The notes: generated from the letters alone by a model not told the origin. Shown: positions 54,635-64,000, numbered from the stretch's first letter. The stretch: 64,000 nucleotides of DNA from Celeribacter sp. HF31 (GCF_011806455.1 NZ_JAATOT010000005.1:62001-126000); one strand, 5' to 3'. Numbers and translations: made by a program.

Positions 54635-55996
54635 ATGGATTTCGACTATGATCTCTTTGTGATCGGCGGTGGCTCTGGCGGCGTGCGCGCGGCGCGGTTG
54701 ACGGCGGCGGACGGCCATAAGGTGGCGATGGCGGAGGAATTCCGCATGGGCGGGACCTGTGTCATTCGCGGCTGTGTGCCGAAGAAACTCATGGTCTTCG
54801 CCTCGCAATATTCCGGTCATGCAGAAGACGGCAAGACATACGGTTGGGACATACGCATCGGTCAATTCGACTGGCCGCAGTTTCAAGGCAAGTTGAAGGA
54901 CGAACTGTCGCGTCTCGAAGGCATCTACACCAAGAACGCCGGCAACGCAGGCGTCGAGATTCTGCACCAGCGCGCCACCGTCAAGGACCCGCACACCGTT
55001 GTGCTGGCCGATGGGACGGAGAAGACCGCGAAACACATCCTGATCGCCGTGGGCGGCACGCCCTTTGTGCCGGACACTGTGCCGGGGATCGAACTGGCGA
55101 TCACCTCCAACGAGATTTTCGACATTCCCGAGCTGCCGAAGCGCATCCTGATCGTCGGCGGCGGCTATATCGCTTGCGAATTCGCCTGCATTTTCAAAGG
55201 TCTTGGCTCCGAGGTGACGCAATATTATCGCGGTGCGCAAATCCTGCGTGGTTTTGACGACGAGGCACGCGGCCACATTGCGGAGCTGATCGACGAGCAG
55301 GGCATCAACCTGCATGTCGGCACCGATGTCGAGCGGCTTGAAAAGCGCGACGATGGCATTTGGGTCAAGGCGACGGATGGCCGCGAAGGCACTTTTGACG
55401 TGGTGCTTTACGCGACGGGCCGCAAACCGGCGACGGCGGGGCTTGGCCTCGAAGAGGCGGGTGTCGAGATGGGCCGCTATGGCGAGGTCAAGGTGGATGA
55501 CTATTCCCAGACCAACATCCCCTCGATCTTTGCCGTGGGCGATGTGACCGACCGCATCCAATTGACGCCGGTGGCGATCCGCGAGGCGGTGGCCTTTCAT
55601 GAGACCGTGTTCAAGGGCAATCCGATGAAGCCCGACCACTCCAACGTGCCCTCCGCGATCTTCACCCAGCCGGAATATGGCGCCGTGGGTCTGACCGAAG
55701 AGCAAGCCCGCGAAGAGGGCCCCATTGAGGTCTATTCCGCCGCCTTCCGCCCGATGCAGAATGCCTTCATCGAGAAAAACCACCGGGTGATGTTCAAGCT
55801 GATCGTCTGCGCGGACACGCGTAAAGTGCTTGGCTGTCATATCATCGCGCCGCAAGCGGGCGAGATGATCCAACTCGCGGGTGTGGCGGTGAAAATGGGC
55901 GCCACGAAAGAGGATTTCGACGCCACCGTGGCGGTGCACCCGACCATGGCCGAAGAGATCGTCCTGATGAAAGAGCCGATCCGCATCCATAAGTGA
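54635..55996 (+). CDS. gor: Glutathione-disulfide reductase
   Basis: 453 residues, FAD- and NADPH-dependent. The FAD site is VIGGGSGG, the redox cysteines are Cys42 and Cys47 in GGTCVIRGCVPKK, the NADPH site is IVGGGYIACEFA with the following acidic/basic signature, and the C-terminal HPTMAEE carries the catalytic His. It reduces glutathione disulfide in the cytoplasm. The start is family-typical. Separate from rpiA by a terminator. Confidence 0.96.
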   Translation: MDFDYDLFVIGGGSGGVRAARLTAADGHKVAMAEEFRMGGTCVIRGCVPKKLMVFASQYSGHAEDGKTYGWDIRIGQFDWPQFQGKLKDELSRLEGIYTKNAGNAGVEILHQRATVKDPHTVVLADGTEKTAKHILIAVGGTPFVPDTVPGIELAITSNEIFDIPELPKRILIVGGGYIACEFACIFKGLGSEVTQYYRGAQILRGFDDEARGHIAELIDEQGINLHVGTDVERLEKRDDGIWVKATDGREGTFDVVLYATGRKPATAGLGLEEAGVEMGRYGEVKVDDYSQTNIPSIFAVGDVTDRIQLTPVAIREAVAFHETVFKGNPMKPDHSNVPSAIFTQPEYGAVGLTEEQAREEGPIEVYSAAFRPMQNAFIEKNHRVMFKLIVCADTRKVLGCHIIAPQAGEMIQLAGVAVKMGATKEDFDATVAVHPTMAEEIVLMKEPIRIHK

Positions 55997-56148
55997 AGAC
56001 TTGCCGGGATTTAAACGGGCTGCGACACCGTCGCCCCCTTGAAACCCGGCCCTAGAACGAACAGGTTACAGGGGAGCCTTGGCCCGACAGAAATCCAGAC
56101 AGGATTTTTCTGCCGGGCCAGACCCATACGAGAGAGGACTTGACCTTA

Positions 56149-57312
56149 ATGGCCAGCAACAATGGCGGACCTTGGGGCGGCGGCGGTGGCAATCGCCCGA
56201 CCGGAGGAGATGACCGAAACGGGCGTGGCGGTGACAACCGTGGCAACAACGGCAATCGCCGCCCGGGCGAGCAGCCGCAAATCCCCGAAATCGACGAAAT
56301 GCTCAACAAGGGCAACGAGTACCTGAAGGTGCTGATGGGCGGCAAAGGTGGCGGCAATGGCCGCTCCGGCGGTTCTGGCGGTGGCGAAGGTCCGGGCGTG
56401 TCCAAGGGCATGATCGGCCTTGCTGTGCTGGGTGCCATCGGTCTTTGGGCCTTTTCCTCTTTCTATACGGTTCAACCGCAAGAAAACGGTGTCGAACTGT
56501 TCCTCGGCGAGTATCACCGCACCACGGGTGAAGGTCTGCGGTTTGCGCCTTGGCCTGTTGTGACCCATGAGAAAGTTTTGACCACCGCACGCCGGACCGA
56601 GACCATCGGCAAAGGCAGCGGTGCGGACAGCGGTCTCATGCTGACCACGGACGAGAATATTGTGGACATCGACTTCAGCGTCGTCTGGACGGTGAAAGAT
56701 CCGCAGAAATATCTGTTCAACCTCGCCGATCCGCGCGGCACCATTCAGGCTGTGTCCGAATCCTCGATGCGTGAGATCATCGCGGCCTCCAGGCTGGCGC
56801 CGATTCTCAACAGGGATCGTGCGCAGATCGGTATCGACGCGAAAGACCTGATCCAATCGACCCTAGACGGGCTCGATTCCGGGATCGCCATTCAGCTGGT
56901 CAACCTCGACAAAGCCGACCCGCCTGCCGAAGTGATCGACTCCTTCCGCGACGTGCAGGCCGCCGAGCAGGAACGCGACCGTTTGCAACGTCAGGCGGAT
57001 GCTTATGCCAACACGGTTGTGGCTGGCGCGCGCGGGACCGCGGCTCAGATCCTGGAAGAAGCCGAAGCTTACCGCTCGCAGGTCGTCAACGACGCCGAAG
57101 GCAAGGCCTCACGCTTTTCCGCCGTTTTGGCCGAATATCAAAACGCGCCCGATGTGACGCGCAAACGTCTCTATCTTGAGGCGATCGAAGAGGTCTACGG
57201 CGGCATGGACAAGATCATCCTCGACGACACCACCGGAAACGGGCAGGGCGTCGTGCCCTATCTGCCGCTCAATGAACTGCGCCGCAGCACCACCGATGAG
57301 GGAGCGAACTGA
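56149..57312 (+). CDS. hflK: FtsH protease modulator HflK
   Basis: 387 residues. A Gly/Asn-rich cytoplasmic N-terminus (about 1-86) precedes one membrane helix (87-106), then the SPFH/prohibitin domain and a coiled coil. With HflC it forms the large complex that surrounds the FtsH protease in the inner membrane. The start is the ATG after GAGAGGAC; a TTG nine bases upstream is less likely. The stop TGA shares its last base with the hflC ATG (TGATG). Confidence 0.95.
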   Translation: MASNNGGPWGGGGGNRPTGGDDRNGRGGDNRGNNGNRRPGEQPQIPEIDEMLNKGNEYLKVLMGGKGGGNGRSGGSGGGEGPGVSKGMIGLAVLGAIGLWAFSSFYTVQPQENGVELFLGEYHRTTGEGLRFAPWPVVTHEKVLTTARRTETIGKGSGADSGLMLTTDENIVDIDFSVVWTVKDPQKYLFNLADPRGTIQAVSESSMREIIAASRLAPILNRDRAQIGIDAKDLIQSTLDGLDSGIAIQLVNLDKADPPAEVIDSFRDVQAAEQERDRLQRQADAYANTVVAGARGTAAQILEEAEAYRSQVVNDAEGKASRFSAVLAEYQNAPDVTRKRLYLEAIEEVYGGMDKIILDDTTGNGQGVVPYLPLNELRRSTTDEGAN

Positions 57313-58184
57313 TGAAGAAACTTCCCATTCTTTTCGGCCTGGTCTTTGTCGCGATTGTGCTGGTGATGTCCTCGCTTTTCATCGTGGACGAACGCCAAAA
57401 GGCGCTCGTGCTGCAGTTCGGTCAGATCAAGGCTGTGAAGGAAGAGCCGGGTCTCGGCTTTAAAATTCCCTTCATCCAGAATGTCGAATATTTCGACGAC
57501 CGTATCCTCTCGCTCGACACGGCCGCCATCGAGGTCACGCCTTCTGATGACCGTCGTCTTGTTGTGGACGCCTTCGCGCGATTCCGCATCAGCGATGTCG
57601 AGGCCTTCAAACGGAATATGCCGCTGGGTATGTCTCAGGCGCGTCAGGAACTTCAGGGCATTTTGCTCGACCGTATCCGGGTTGTGCTCGGTGAAGATGG
57701 GGTGACGTCCAACACAATCCTGTCTTCCGATCGCGCCGCTCTGATGCAGAAGATCACCGTACAGTCCCGAGCACGTGCGCAGGGCTTCGGGATCGAAGTG
57801 ATCGACGTGCGTCTTAAACAAACCAACCTGCCGGAGCAGAACCTTGACGCGACCTTTGCGCGGATGAGCGCAGAACGGGCCCGTGAGGCTGCCGACGAAC
57901 GTGCGCGCGGTCAAGAGGCGGCACAACGTGTGCGGGCGCAGGCTGACCGGACTGTGGTCGAGCTTGAATCCGACGCGCGTCGTCAGGCGGAGATCACCCG
58001 CGGTGAAGCGGATGCGGCGAAGAACAAAATCTACGCCGACGCTTACGGTGCGGACCCGGAGTTCTTTGAGTTCTACCGCTCTCTCGACGCCTATCGTCAG
58101 GGCCTCAAGGGCTCGAACACGACGATGGTCCTGTCGCCCGACAGCGAGTTCTTCGATTATCTGAAGTCCGACGTCGGACGCTAA
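57312..58184 (+). CDS. hflC: FtsH protease modulator HflC
   Basis: 290 residues with an N-terminal membrane helix (about 5-23) and the SPFH domain (VDERQKALVLQFGQIKAVKEEPGLGFKIPFIQNVEYFDDRI), then coiled coil. Partner of HflK with one base of overlap between the genes. Followed by a terminator, then the Do-like protease; this order is typical in alphaproteobacteria and points to shared membrane protein quality control. Confidence 0.96.
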   Translation: MKKLPILFGLVFVAIVLVMSSLFIVDERQKALVLQFGQIKAVKEEPGLGFKIPFIQNVEYFDDRILSLDTAAIEVTPSDDRRLVVDAFARFRISDVEAFKRNMPLGMSQARQELQGILLDRIRVVLGEDGVTSNTILSSDRAALMQKITVQSRARAQGFGIEVIDVRLKQTNLPEQNLDATFARMSAERAREAADERARGQEAAQRVRAQADRTVVELESDARRQAEITRGEADAAKNKIYADAYGADPEFFEFYRSLDAYRQGLKGSNTTMVLSPDSEFFDYLKSDVGR

Positions 58185-58570
58185 GTCTCGCGTGACAAGT
58201 CATTGAAAAGGGGCCTGTTTCGGGCCCCTTTTTCTTTTGGTCTCGCTCGGCTCGTCCTGTTTTCAGGTCTCTTTCCCGCGCATGAACCTTAATCAGATTA
58301 ACCTTACTGCCGGCATTTGGGGCTGGCGCTTGAGGGCTGCGCAGACGGTTGCCCCCTACAAGATCGCGTGAGATGACGGCCCTGCGCCGGAATTCCCCTC
58401 GAAATCGCCGCCTTTCTCCTTGTCACACCCCGCTCACATGCTGTTGACTGAACGCGACCGACATTGAGTTGTGTTGCTCAACCCCTATTTGTACCCCTGA
58501 GGACAGTCGCCCGCGCCGAGAGGGAAGCGAGATGCTTCGACAGGCGCATCATACGGAGGATATTAGACCT
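58185..58570. other. Intergenic region before the Do-like protease
   Basis: No gene is seen except the first bases of possible longer starts of the protease. It holds the hflC terminator (58206-58232), an AT-rich stretch with AACCTTAATCAGATTAACC near 58286, and a TTGACT box near 58443 that could be a promoter -35. I could not place a convincing -10 or a sigma-E or sigma-32 motif. Confidence 0.5.
58206..58232 (+). terminator. Terminator of hflKC
   Basis: AAAAGGGGCC (58206-58215) and GGCCCCTTTT (58223-58232) form a 10-bp stem with a 7-base loop, followed by TCTTTT. Confidence 0.92.
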
Positions 58571-60064
58571 ATGACACAGGCCGTGACACAGGCTCGCGCC
58601 GTCACTTTCACCCCTCAGGACACGCGCGTTGGTTTGCGCATGATGGTTCTGGCGCTGATGGGCGCTCTCGCGATCATGTTCCAAACCATCGCGGCAGAGG
58701 CGCGTGGCGCGCCGGAAAGTTTCGCCGATCTCGCGGAAAAAGTCAGCCCCGCCGTGGTCAACATCACCACGACCACCGTGGTTGAGGCCTCCACCAATCA
58801 ACAACCCATCGTGCCCGAAGGGTCGCCTTTTGAGGATTTCTTCCGCGATTTCATGGATCGCAATGGCCCCGGCGGTCAGGCCCCGCGCCGTTCGCAAGCT
58901 CTGGGCTCCGGCTTCGTCATCTCTGAAGACGGCTATATCGTCACCAACAACCACGTGATCGAAGGCGCCGATGAGATCGAGATCGAGTTCTTCGAAGGCT
59001 TCACCTTGCCCGCGAAACTCGTGGGCACCGACCCGAAAACCGACATCGCCGTGTTGAAGGTCGACAGCGACAAGCCGTTGGCTTACGTGCCCTTCGGGGA
59101 CAGCGATGTCGCCCGCGTCGGCGATTGGGTCATGGCGATGGGCAACCCGCTGGGTCAGGGCTTTTCCGTCTCCGCCGGCATCGTGTCGCAACGTGGTCGC
59201 GCTCTGTCGGGCGCTTATGACGATTACATCCAGACCGACGCCGCCATCAACCGCGGCAACTCCGGCGGTCCGCTCTTTAACATGGACGGTCAGGTGATCG
59301 GCGTGAACACCGCGATCCTGTCGCCCAACGGCGGTTCTATCGGCATCGGTTTCTCGATGGCCTCGAATGTGGTGACCAAAGTGGTCGATCAGCTCAAGGA
59401 ATTCGGCGAAACCCGTCGCGGTTGGTTGGGTGTGCGCATCCAGCGTGTGACCGATGATGTGGCCGAAGCCATGGGTCTCGAAGAGGTTAAGGGCGCTCTG
59501 GTCACCGATGTGCCGGACGGCCCCTCGAAAGAGGCGGGCATCGAGAGCGGCGACGTGATCCTGTCCTTTGACGGCAAAGATGTCGAAGACGACCGCGCCC
59601 TCGTGCGCACCGTCGGTGAGACCGAGGTGGGCAAGGCCGTGCGCGTCGTGGTGTTCCGCGATGGCAAGACCAAGACGCTGATGGTCACTCTGGGCCGTCG
59701 TGAAGAGGCCGAAAACGTGGCTTTCCCGGTCGAGGGCGAAGGCATGACCCCGCAAGCGCCGGAAACGGTTCAGATGCTGGGTCTGACGCTTCAGCCTCTG
59801 GATGACACGTTGCGCGAAGAACTGGGCGTCTCTGCCGGGACCACCGGTCTGGCCGTGGTCGAGGTGGATGAGACCTCCGAGGCCTTCACCAAAGGTCTGC
59901 GGGCGGGCGACGTGATCACCGAAGCCGGTCAGCAAAAGCTCGCAAGCCTCTCCGATCTGGAGGCCCGTGTCACCGAGGCGCAAGAGGCCGGTCGCAAAAC
60001 CGTCCTGTTTCTGGTGCGTCGCGCTGGCGAGCCGCGCTTTGTGGCCTTGGGTGTTGGCGAGTAA
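58571..60064 (+). CDS. Do/DegP-family periplasmic serine protease
   Basis: 497 residues with an N-terminal membrane/signal segment (about 24-43), catalytic triad His128 in NNHVIEG, Asp158 in TDIAVLK and Ser231 in GNSGGP, and two PDZ domains (about 305-395 and 410-490). It degrades or refolds damaged envelope proteins. An upstream ATG at 58532 has a good ribosome site (GAGAGGGAAG) and is an equal alternative. It follows hflKC, a common and probably functional grouping. Confidence 0.95.
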   Translation: MTQAVTQARAVTFTPQDTRVGLRMMVLALMGALAIMFQTIAAEARGAPESFADLAEKVSPAVVNITTTTVVEASTNQQPIVPEGSPFEDFFRDFMDRNGPGGQAPRRSQALGSGFVISEDGYIVTNNHVIEGADEIEIEFFEGFTLPAKLVGTDPKTDIAVLKVDSDKPLAYVPFGDSDVARVGDWVMAMGNPLGQGFSVSAGIVSQRGRALSGAYDDYIQTDAAINRGNSGGPLFNMDGQVIGVNTAILSPNGGSIGIGFSMASNVVTKVVDQLKEFGETRRGWLGVRIQRVTDDVAEAMGLEEVKGALVTDVPDGPSKEAGIESGDVILSFDGKDVEDDRALVRTVGETEVGKAVRVVVFRDGKTKTLMVTLGRREEAENVAFPVEGEGMTPQAPETVQMLGLTLQPLDDTLREELGVSAGTTGLAVVEVDETSEAFTKGLRAGDVITEAGQQKLASLSDLEARVTEAQEAGRKTVLFLVRRAGEPRFVALGVGE

Positions 60065-60085
60065 CACCAACGTTGAATATATGCG

Positions 60086-60111
60086 AAAGGCGGCTCCTCG
60101 GGGCCGCCTTT
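60086..60111 (+). terminator. Terminator of the Do-like protease gene
   Basis: AAAGGCGGC (60086-60094) and GCCGCCTTT (60103-60111) form a 9-bp stem with an 8-base loop that can pair further, followed by TTCGTTT. Confidence 0.9.
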
Positions 60112-60140
60112 TTCGTTTAAGCTCGAGGAGAGCTCCGCAG

Positions 60141-60668
60141 CTACTCTTCGCGCGCCACTTCCTTGAGCCCCAACTGCCGCGCGGCGGCCAGAGACAGCAC
60201 TTCGCTGTCCACCCCCTGTTCCAGCTGATAGGCCCGGATCGCGCGCCGGGTGGCGTGGTCCATACGGCCATGGGCCTGCCCCTGATAATAGCCACGCGCG
60301 GCAAGGGCACGCTGCACCGAGGCGATGAACTCCGGGGTCCAATCCTCGCGGCACAACGTTTCGAACCACAACTCCTTGCGCTCGCGGACGATGTCCTGAC
60401 GGGTTTCTGTGCGATACACGGCCGGGTAGGTCACGGCACCCGAGGCGTCGATCTGTGGCGGTTGCACCAGCACCTGTTCGGTGACGGTTTCGATGATCGC
60501 GGGGGTCACATGGCGGGCGTAACAGGCATTGGGATCGGCGCCGGGAGGCGCGCCGGGCGTTTCCGAAGCGCGCAGAATCTCGTCATCTGTCGTGGCCATC
60601 TGGCAAGCGACCAAAAGGGCTGTGGCCAGTAAAACCGCGATCGGCCTAAATGAATGTCGCTCTGTCAT
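60141..60668 (-). CDS. Peptidoglycan-binding-domain lipoprotein
   Basis: 175 residues with a lipoprotein signal (ALLVAC lipobox) and a C-terminal peptidoglycan-binding helical domain (EFIASVQRALAARGYYQGQAHGRMDHATRRAIRAYQLEQG, about 114-153). The middle has two cysteines (NACYARH and TLCRED). It probably tethers to the cell wall. Convergent with the protease gene and divergent from the ferredoxin gene. Function otherwise unknown. Confidence 0.85.
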   Translation of the reverse strand: MTERHSFRPIAVLLATALLVACQMATTDDEILRASETPGAPPGADPNACYARHVTPAIIETVTEQVLVQPPQIDASGAVTYPAVYRTETRQDIVRERKELWFETLCREDWTPEFIASVQRALAARGYYQGQAHGRMDHATRRAIRAYQLEQGVDSEVLSLAAARQLGLKEVAREE

Positions 60669-61301
<633 letters not shown>

Positions 61302-61302
<1 letters not shown>

Positions 61303-62027
61303 TGCTGAAACTGGCCGCTTTGCTCGCCTTGGCGGCCAGTCTTTTCGCTGCCCCGCTGGCCGCCGCCACAATCAGCGGCGCGCATTATGCGGAGCCCACT
61401 GAGGTTTACGGCCACGGGGCCGTTGCGAATGGCGAATATGGCCGTCTGGTCGTGACATTGGACGACGGCACAACGCGCGAGGCCTCTTTCAAGAAAAGCG
61501 TGTTCGAAGACACCGCGCCCCGGCTTCACGATTTCAACGGCGACGGCGCGCCGGAGGTGGTGACGGTCGTCAGCGGCTTTGTCACCGGCGCTTGGGTACA
61601 AGTCTGGTTCCTCGACGATCAAGCCCGCCTGATTCCGGCCAAGGCCAGCGCGCCCATCGGCCAACGCCACCGCTGGCTCGCCATCGCGGGCATTGCCGAT
61701 TTCGATGGCGATGGGGTGGAGGAGATCGCCTATGTCGATCGTCCGCATCTGACAAAAGAGCTGGTACTCCTGCAGGTTGACCTGGCGCGTGAAGGCATGT
61801 TGGTGCCTTTGGCACGACGTTCCGGTCTGACCAATCATCATCTCGGCGCAGCGGAGATCGAAGGGGGTGTACGAGACTGCCCTGATGACGCACCGGTGAT
61901 CCTGACGGCGGATGCGGATTGGACACAAGTTGTCGAGACGCGCTGGCAAGATGGCGAATTGGTTTCAACGACCCTTGGGACTTACGAGGGCCCTGCGTCT
62001 TTCACGCCGTTCCTCACCTGCCCGTAA
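61302..62027 (+). CDS. Secreted FG-GAP/VCBS repeat protein
   Basis: 241 residues with a signal peptide (MLKLAALLALAASLFAAPLAAA) and two calcium-type loops, DFNGDGAPEVV (about 78-88) and DFDGDGVEEIAYV (about 133-145), of the FG-GAP/VCBS kind. Two cysteines near the C-terminus (DCPDD and FLTCP) may bond. Probably an extracytoplasmic beta-propeller-like or binding protein. Its start overlaps the ferredoxin stop by one base. Confidence 0.83.
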
Positions 62028-62078
62028 AAGGGGCGCTGCCCCTCTGGCCTTTCAGGCCAGTCACCCCGGGATACTTTA

Positions 62079-62123
62079 AGCCTTTTGCAATTGCTCTGCG
62101 TCTCCGATCAATTGCAAAAGGCT
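62079..62123. repeat. 15-bp perfect inverted repeat
   Basis: AGCCTTTTGCAATTG (62079-62093) and CAATTGCAAAAGGCT (62109-62123) are perfectly complementary with a 15-base loop. There is no T-run in either direction, so it is not a typical terminator for the VCBS gene. Could be a mobile-repeat palindrome or a structured RNA end. Confidence 0.8.
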
Positions 62124-62124
62124 C

Positions 62125-62142
62125 GCAACATACAGATGTTGC
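62125..62142. repeat. 7-bp inverted repeat directly after the first
   Basis: GCAACAT (62125-62131) and ATGTTGC (62136-62142) with a 4-base loop, two bases after the larger inverted repeat. Two hairpins in a row suggest a folded RNA or a repeat unit. Confidence 0.7.
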
Positions 62143-62242
62143 ACAGCGCTTCCCGGAAATCCGTGACACAGATATTTCGCAAAACGCTTTCAGGCGAAAG
62201 AAGCACGCGTCCCCATCCATGCTGAAGCCTTGGCGTATCCCG

Positions 62243-62271
62243 CTGTCCCCTGAGCAAACTCACGAGGACAG
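62243..62271. repeat. 6-bp stem with 17-base loop
   Basis: CTGTCC (62243-62248) and GGACAG (62266-62271). Weak alone, but part of the hairpin series in this region. Confidence 0.4.
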
Positions 62272-62390
62272 GGGGCTTCTTCCGTCACGGTCATCGGCGT
62301 CCCCGCCTGTACCGCGCTTGCAGCATGGCGGGTTACGGTTAATGGCCGGTGGATTGCGCTTCTTTTGTCTGGAAATATCCCGGGGGTGCG

Positions 62391-62492
62391 GGGGGCTGGC
62401 CCCCGCAAAAAGTGGGCGTGGGGGCTGGCCCCACAAATAGAGCGTATGGGGGCTGGCCCGCAAAAGGTGAGTGTGGGGAGAGCAGCCCCAAG
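62391..62492. repeat. G-rich tandem repeats, period about 28 bases
   Basis: GGGGGCTGGCCC recurs at 62391, 62420 and 62448, each followed by a CAAA-type tail, and a degenerate fourth copy (GGGGAGAGCAGCCCC) starts near 62475. Each copy can form a small GGGGGC/GCCCC hairpin. Similar GC-rich repeats are common between genes in Rhodobacteraceae. Not a CRISPR: units are too short and variable and no cas genes are near. Confidence 0.75.
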
Positions 62493-62723
62493 TCAGCGTC
62501 ATTTCAAAAGAAACACGGCAATAGAAAAGGCGCGCCGTTCGAGCGCGCCTCTATTCTGTCGCGACAGCCGCAACCGGGCTTTTACACCGAAGTTTCGAAC
62601 CGTGAGGGGTTCAAACCGGATGGCCATTCGAGCCTTTGGTGCCTTTCGCAACGTGGTTATGCCATGGGTAAGGTTAACACGGGCTTAACCGAAACCTGCG
62701 TCCCCAGATTTATTTCGCCTGAA

Positions 62724-63992
62724 TTATTTCAGCGCCCGCCAGCCGATATCGGACCGGTTGAAGCCCTCGGGCCAATCAATCTGAGCAATCATCGCATAGG
62801 CGCGGTCGCGCGCATCCTGTAGGCTGTCGCCCCGCGCCGTCACGTTGAGTACCCGCCCGCCGGTCGCGACGATCTGGCCGTCTTTCTCGGCGGTACCCGC
62901 GTGGAACACCATGTTCATGCTGTCCTCGGGCAACGCGTCCAAGCCCTTGATCACAGAGCCTTTCTCGTAGGCCCCCGGATAGCCCTTCGCCGCCATCACA
63001 ACGGTCATCGCGTGATCGTCGGCCCAGTTCACCTTGGCCTGATCCAGCGTGCCCTCAGCGGTCGCAAGCATCAGATCCAAAGCCTGCGCGCCCAGACGTA
63101 TCATCAGCACCTGACATTCCGGGTCGCCGAAACGACAGTTGTATTCGACAAGGCGCGGCTGGCCGTCCTTGATCATGAACCCGGCATAGAGCACGCCCTG
63201 ATAGGGCATGCCGCGTTTCGCCATTTCCTTGACGGTCGGTTTGACGATCTCGTCCATGGCCTTTTGAATGACGCTGTCGGTCATCACCGGCGCGGGCGAA
63301 TAGGCGCCCATACCGCCGGTGTTCAGTCCCGTGTCCCCGTCGCCAACGCGCTTGTGATCCTGCGCCGTGCCGATGGGCAGGACGTTTTCGCCGTCGCACA
63401 GAATGAACCAGGAGGCCTCTTCGCCCTCCATGAATTCCTCGATCACGACCTCCGCGCCCGCACCGCCAAAAGCGCCGCCGAACATGTCGTCGATGGCCTC
63501 CAAAGCGGTCGCCTCGTCCATGGCGACGATCACGCCTTTGCCGGCCGCCAGACCGTCGGCCTTCACCACGATGGGGGCGCCTTGTGTGCGGATATAGGCC
63601 TTGGCCTTTTCCGCATCATCGAACCGGGCGTAACCTGCGGTCGGCGCACCGGAGGCGTCGCAAATCTCTTTGGTGAAGCCTTTCGAGGCTTCAAGTTGCG
63701 CAGCCGCTTTAGAGGGGCCAAAGGTCAGCACGCCAGATGCGCGCAGATCGTCGGCGACACCGGCGGCGAGCGGCGCTTCCGGGCCGATCACGACGAAATC
63801 AATCGCATTTTCCTCAACAAAAGACACTACAGCCGGGCCGTCGTTGATGTCGAAAGACGCGCATTCCGCAATCGCAGCAATGCCCGCATTGCCCGGCGCC
63901 ACGATCAGCTTGTCGCATTTCGGGTTTTGCATCACCGCCCAGGCCAACGCATGTTCGCGCCCGCCGCTGCCGAGGATCAGAATGTTCATCAA
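62724..63992 (-). CDS. purD: Phosphoribosylamine--glycine ligase
   Basis: 422 residues, ATP-grasp enzyme that makes glycinamide ribonucleotide in purine synthesis. The N-terminal MNILILGSGGREHALAWAV is the family opening; the ATP-grasp core has PIVVKADGLAAGKGVIVA and FGDPECQVLMIRLG. The ATG is near the right edge of the window, so upstream control is cut off. Confidence 0.96.
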   Translation of the reverse strand: MMNILILGSGGREHALAWAVMQNPKCDKLIVAPGNAGIAAIAECASFDINDGPAVVSFVEENAIDFVVIGPEAPLAAGVADDLRASGVLTFGPSKAAAQLEASKGFTKEICDASGAPTAGYARFDDAEKAKAYIRTQGAPIVVKADGLAAGKGVIVAMDEATALEAIDDMFGGAFGGAGAEVVIEEFMEGEEASWFILCDGENVLPIGTAQDHKRVGDGDTGLNTGGMGAYSPAPVMTDSVIQKAMDEIVKPTVKEMAKRGMPYQGVLYAGFMIKDGQPRLVEYNCRFGDPECQVLMIRLGAQALDLMLATAEGTLDQAKVNWADDHAMTVVMAAKGYPGAYEKGSVIKGLDALPEDSMNMVFHAGTAEKDGQIVATGGRVLNVTARGDSLQDARDRAYAMIAQIDWPEGFNRSDIGWRALK

Positions 63993-64000
63993 CGCTCTCC

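Larger units (their letters stand above)
62028..62723. other. 696-base intergenic region rich in hairpins and G-rich repeats
   Basis: No convincing gene. From left to right: a 15-bp perfect inverted repeat (62079-62123), a 7-bp inverted repeat (62125-62142), a 6-bp stem (62243-62271), a run of GGGGGCTGGCCC repeats with about 28-base period (62391-62492), and a quiet AT/GC mixed stretch up to the purD stop. Short frames here are not supported by ribosome sites. Confidence 0.7.

Noticed and set aside
58478-60310. A 610-residue minus-strand frame
   Set aside because: Antisense to the Do-like protease, which has its full triad and PDZ domains.
62391-62492. Possible CRISPR array
   Set aside because: Units are near 28 bases including the variable part, contain no true spacers, and no cas gene is present.

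Overview
This 64 kb window is a GC-rich chromosomal segment from an alphaproteobacterium, most likely a marine member of the Rhodobacteraceae (Roseobacter group; a Celeribacter-like genus is a guess). The evidence is the gene content and order: PHB genes in the order phaZ/phaC-phaP-phaR, the hflK-hflC-Do protease block, ferredoxin VI, DUF2842 beside purA, an SdhE-type protein, a Cys-nucleophile PHB depolymerase, and many short tightly packed operons with GC-rich hairpin terminators. I see no insertion sequence, prophage, CRISPR array or rRNA. The only RNA gene found is a tRNA-Leu(UAA).

Layout. 0-9 kb: small Flp-like protein, rhomboid protease, Asl1-like glycosyl hydrolase, tRNA-Leu, a glycosyltransferase, metG, an aldo/keto reductase, a Cys-rich lipoprotein overlapping a lipocalin gene, and a MATE pump. 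8.6-16 kb: a coupled aspartate aminotransferase/VOC/hypothetical operon, sdhE, a MarR/LdtR-like regulator, gloA, thyA-folA, small secreted proteins, an SGNH hydrolase, a cold-shock protein and an ArsC/Spx-like protein. 16.2-18.8 kb: a four-gene bufferin-type cluster (DUF2282 precursor, MNIO/DUF692 enzyme, DUF2063 partner, DoxX), predicted to make a Cys-modified, metal-binding periplasmic peptide. 19-24 kb: thrS, an MFS transporter and two alpha/beta hydrolases. 24.1-28.9 kb: a complete polyhydroxybutyrate module with phaZ divergent from phaC-phaP-phaR and several inverted repeats in its control regions.

28.9-38.2 kb: a LysR regulator, then a DegT-type aminotransferase, two glutamine-synthetase-like ligases, a class I glutamine amidotransferase and a complete polar amino-acid-type ABC importer. 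This looks like import plus gamma-glutamylation and de-glutamylation of an unidentified amine or amino acid. It lacks the PuuB oxidase and PuuC dehydrogenase of the classical putrescine pathway, and two of its likely promoters share a TTTGATCAAA palindrome. 38-48 kb: TerB, an alpha/beta hydrolase divergent from an ArsR regulator, ppk2, LysE/Lrp, PaiB, pyrG, secG, GNAT and Ada. 47.4-57 kb: purA, DUF2842, a 757-residue acidic repeat protein, thiamine diphosphokinase, an EamA transporter, a YbaN-like protein, rpiA and gor. 56-64 kb: hflK-hflC and a Do-like protease (membrane and envelope protein quality control), a peptidoglycan-binding lipoprotein, ferredoxin VI with a secreted VCBS protein, a 700 bp hairpin- and repeat-rich intergenic region, and purD.

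Most of the window is housekeeping. The parts that most deserve experiment are the bufferin cluster, the double-GS/GATase/ABC cluster with its shared palindrome, the acidic repeat protein, and the unexplained hairpins and G-rich repeats before purD.
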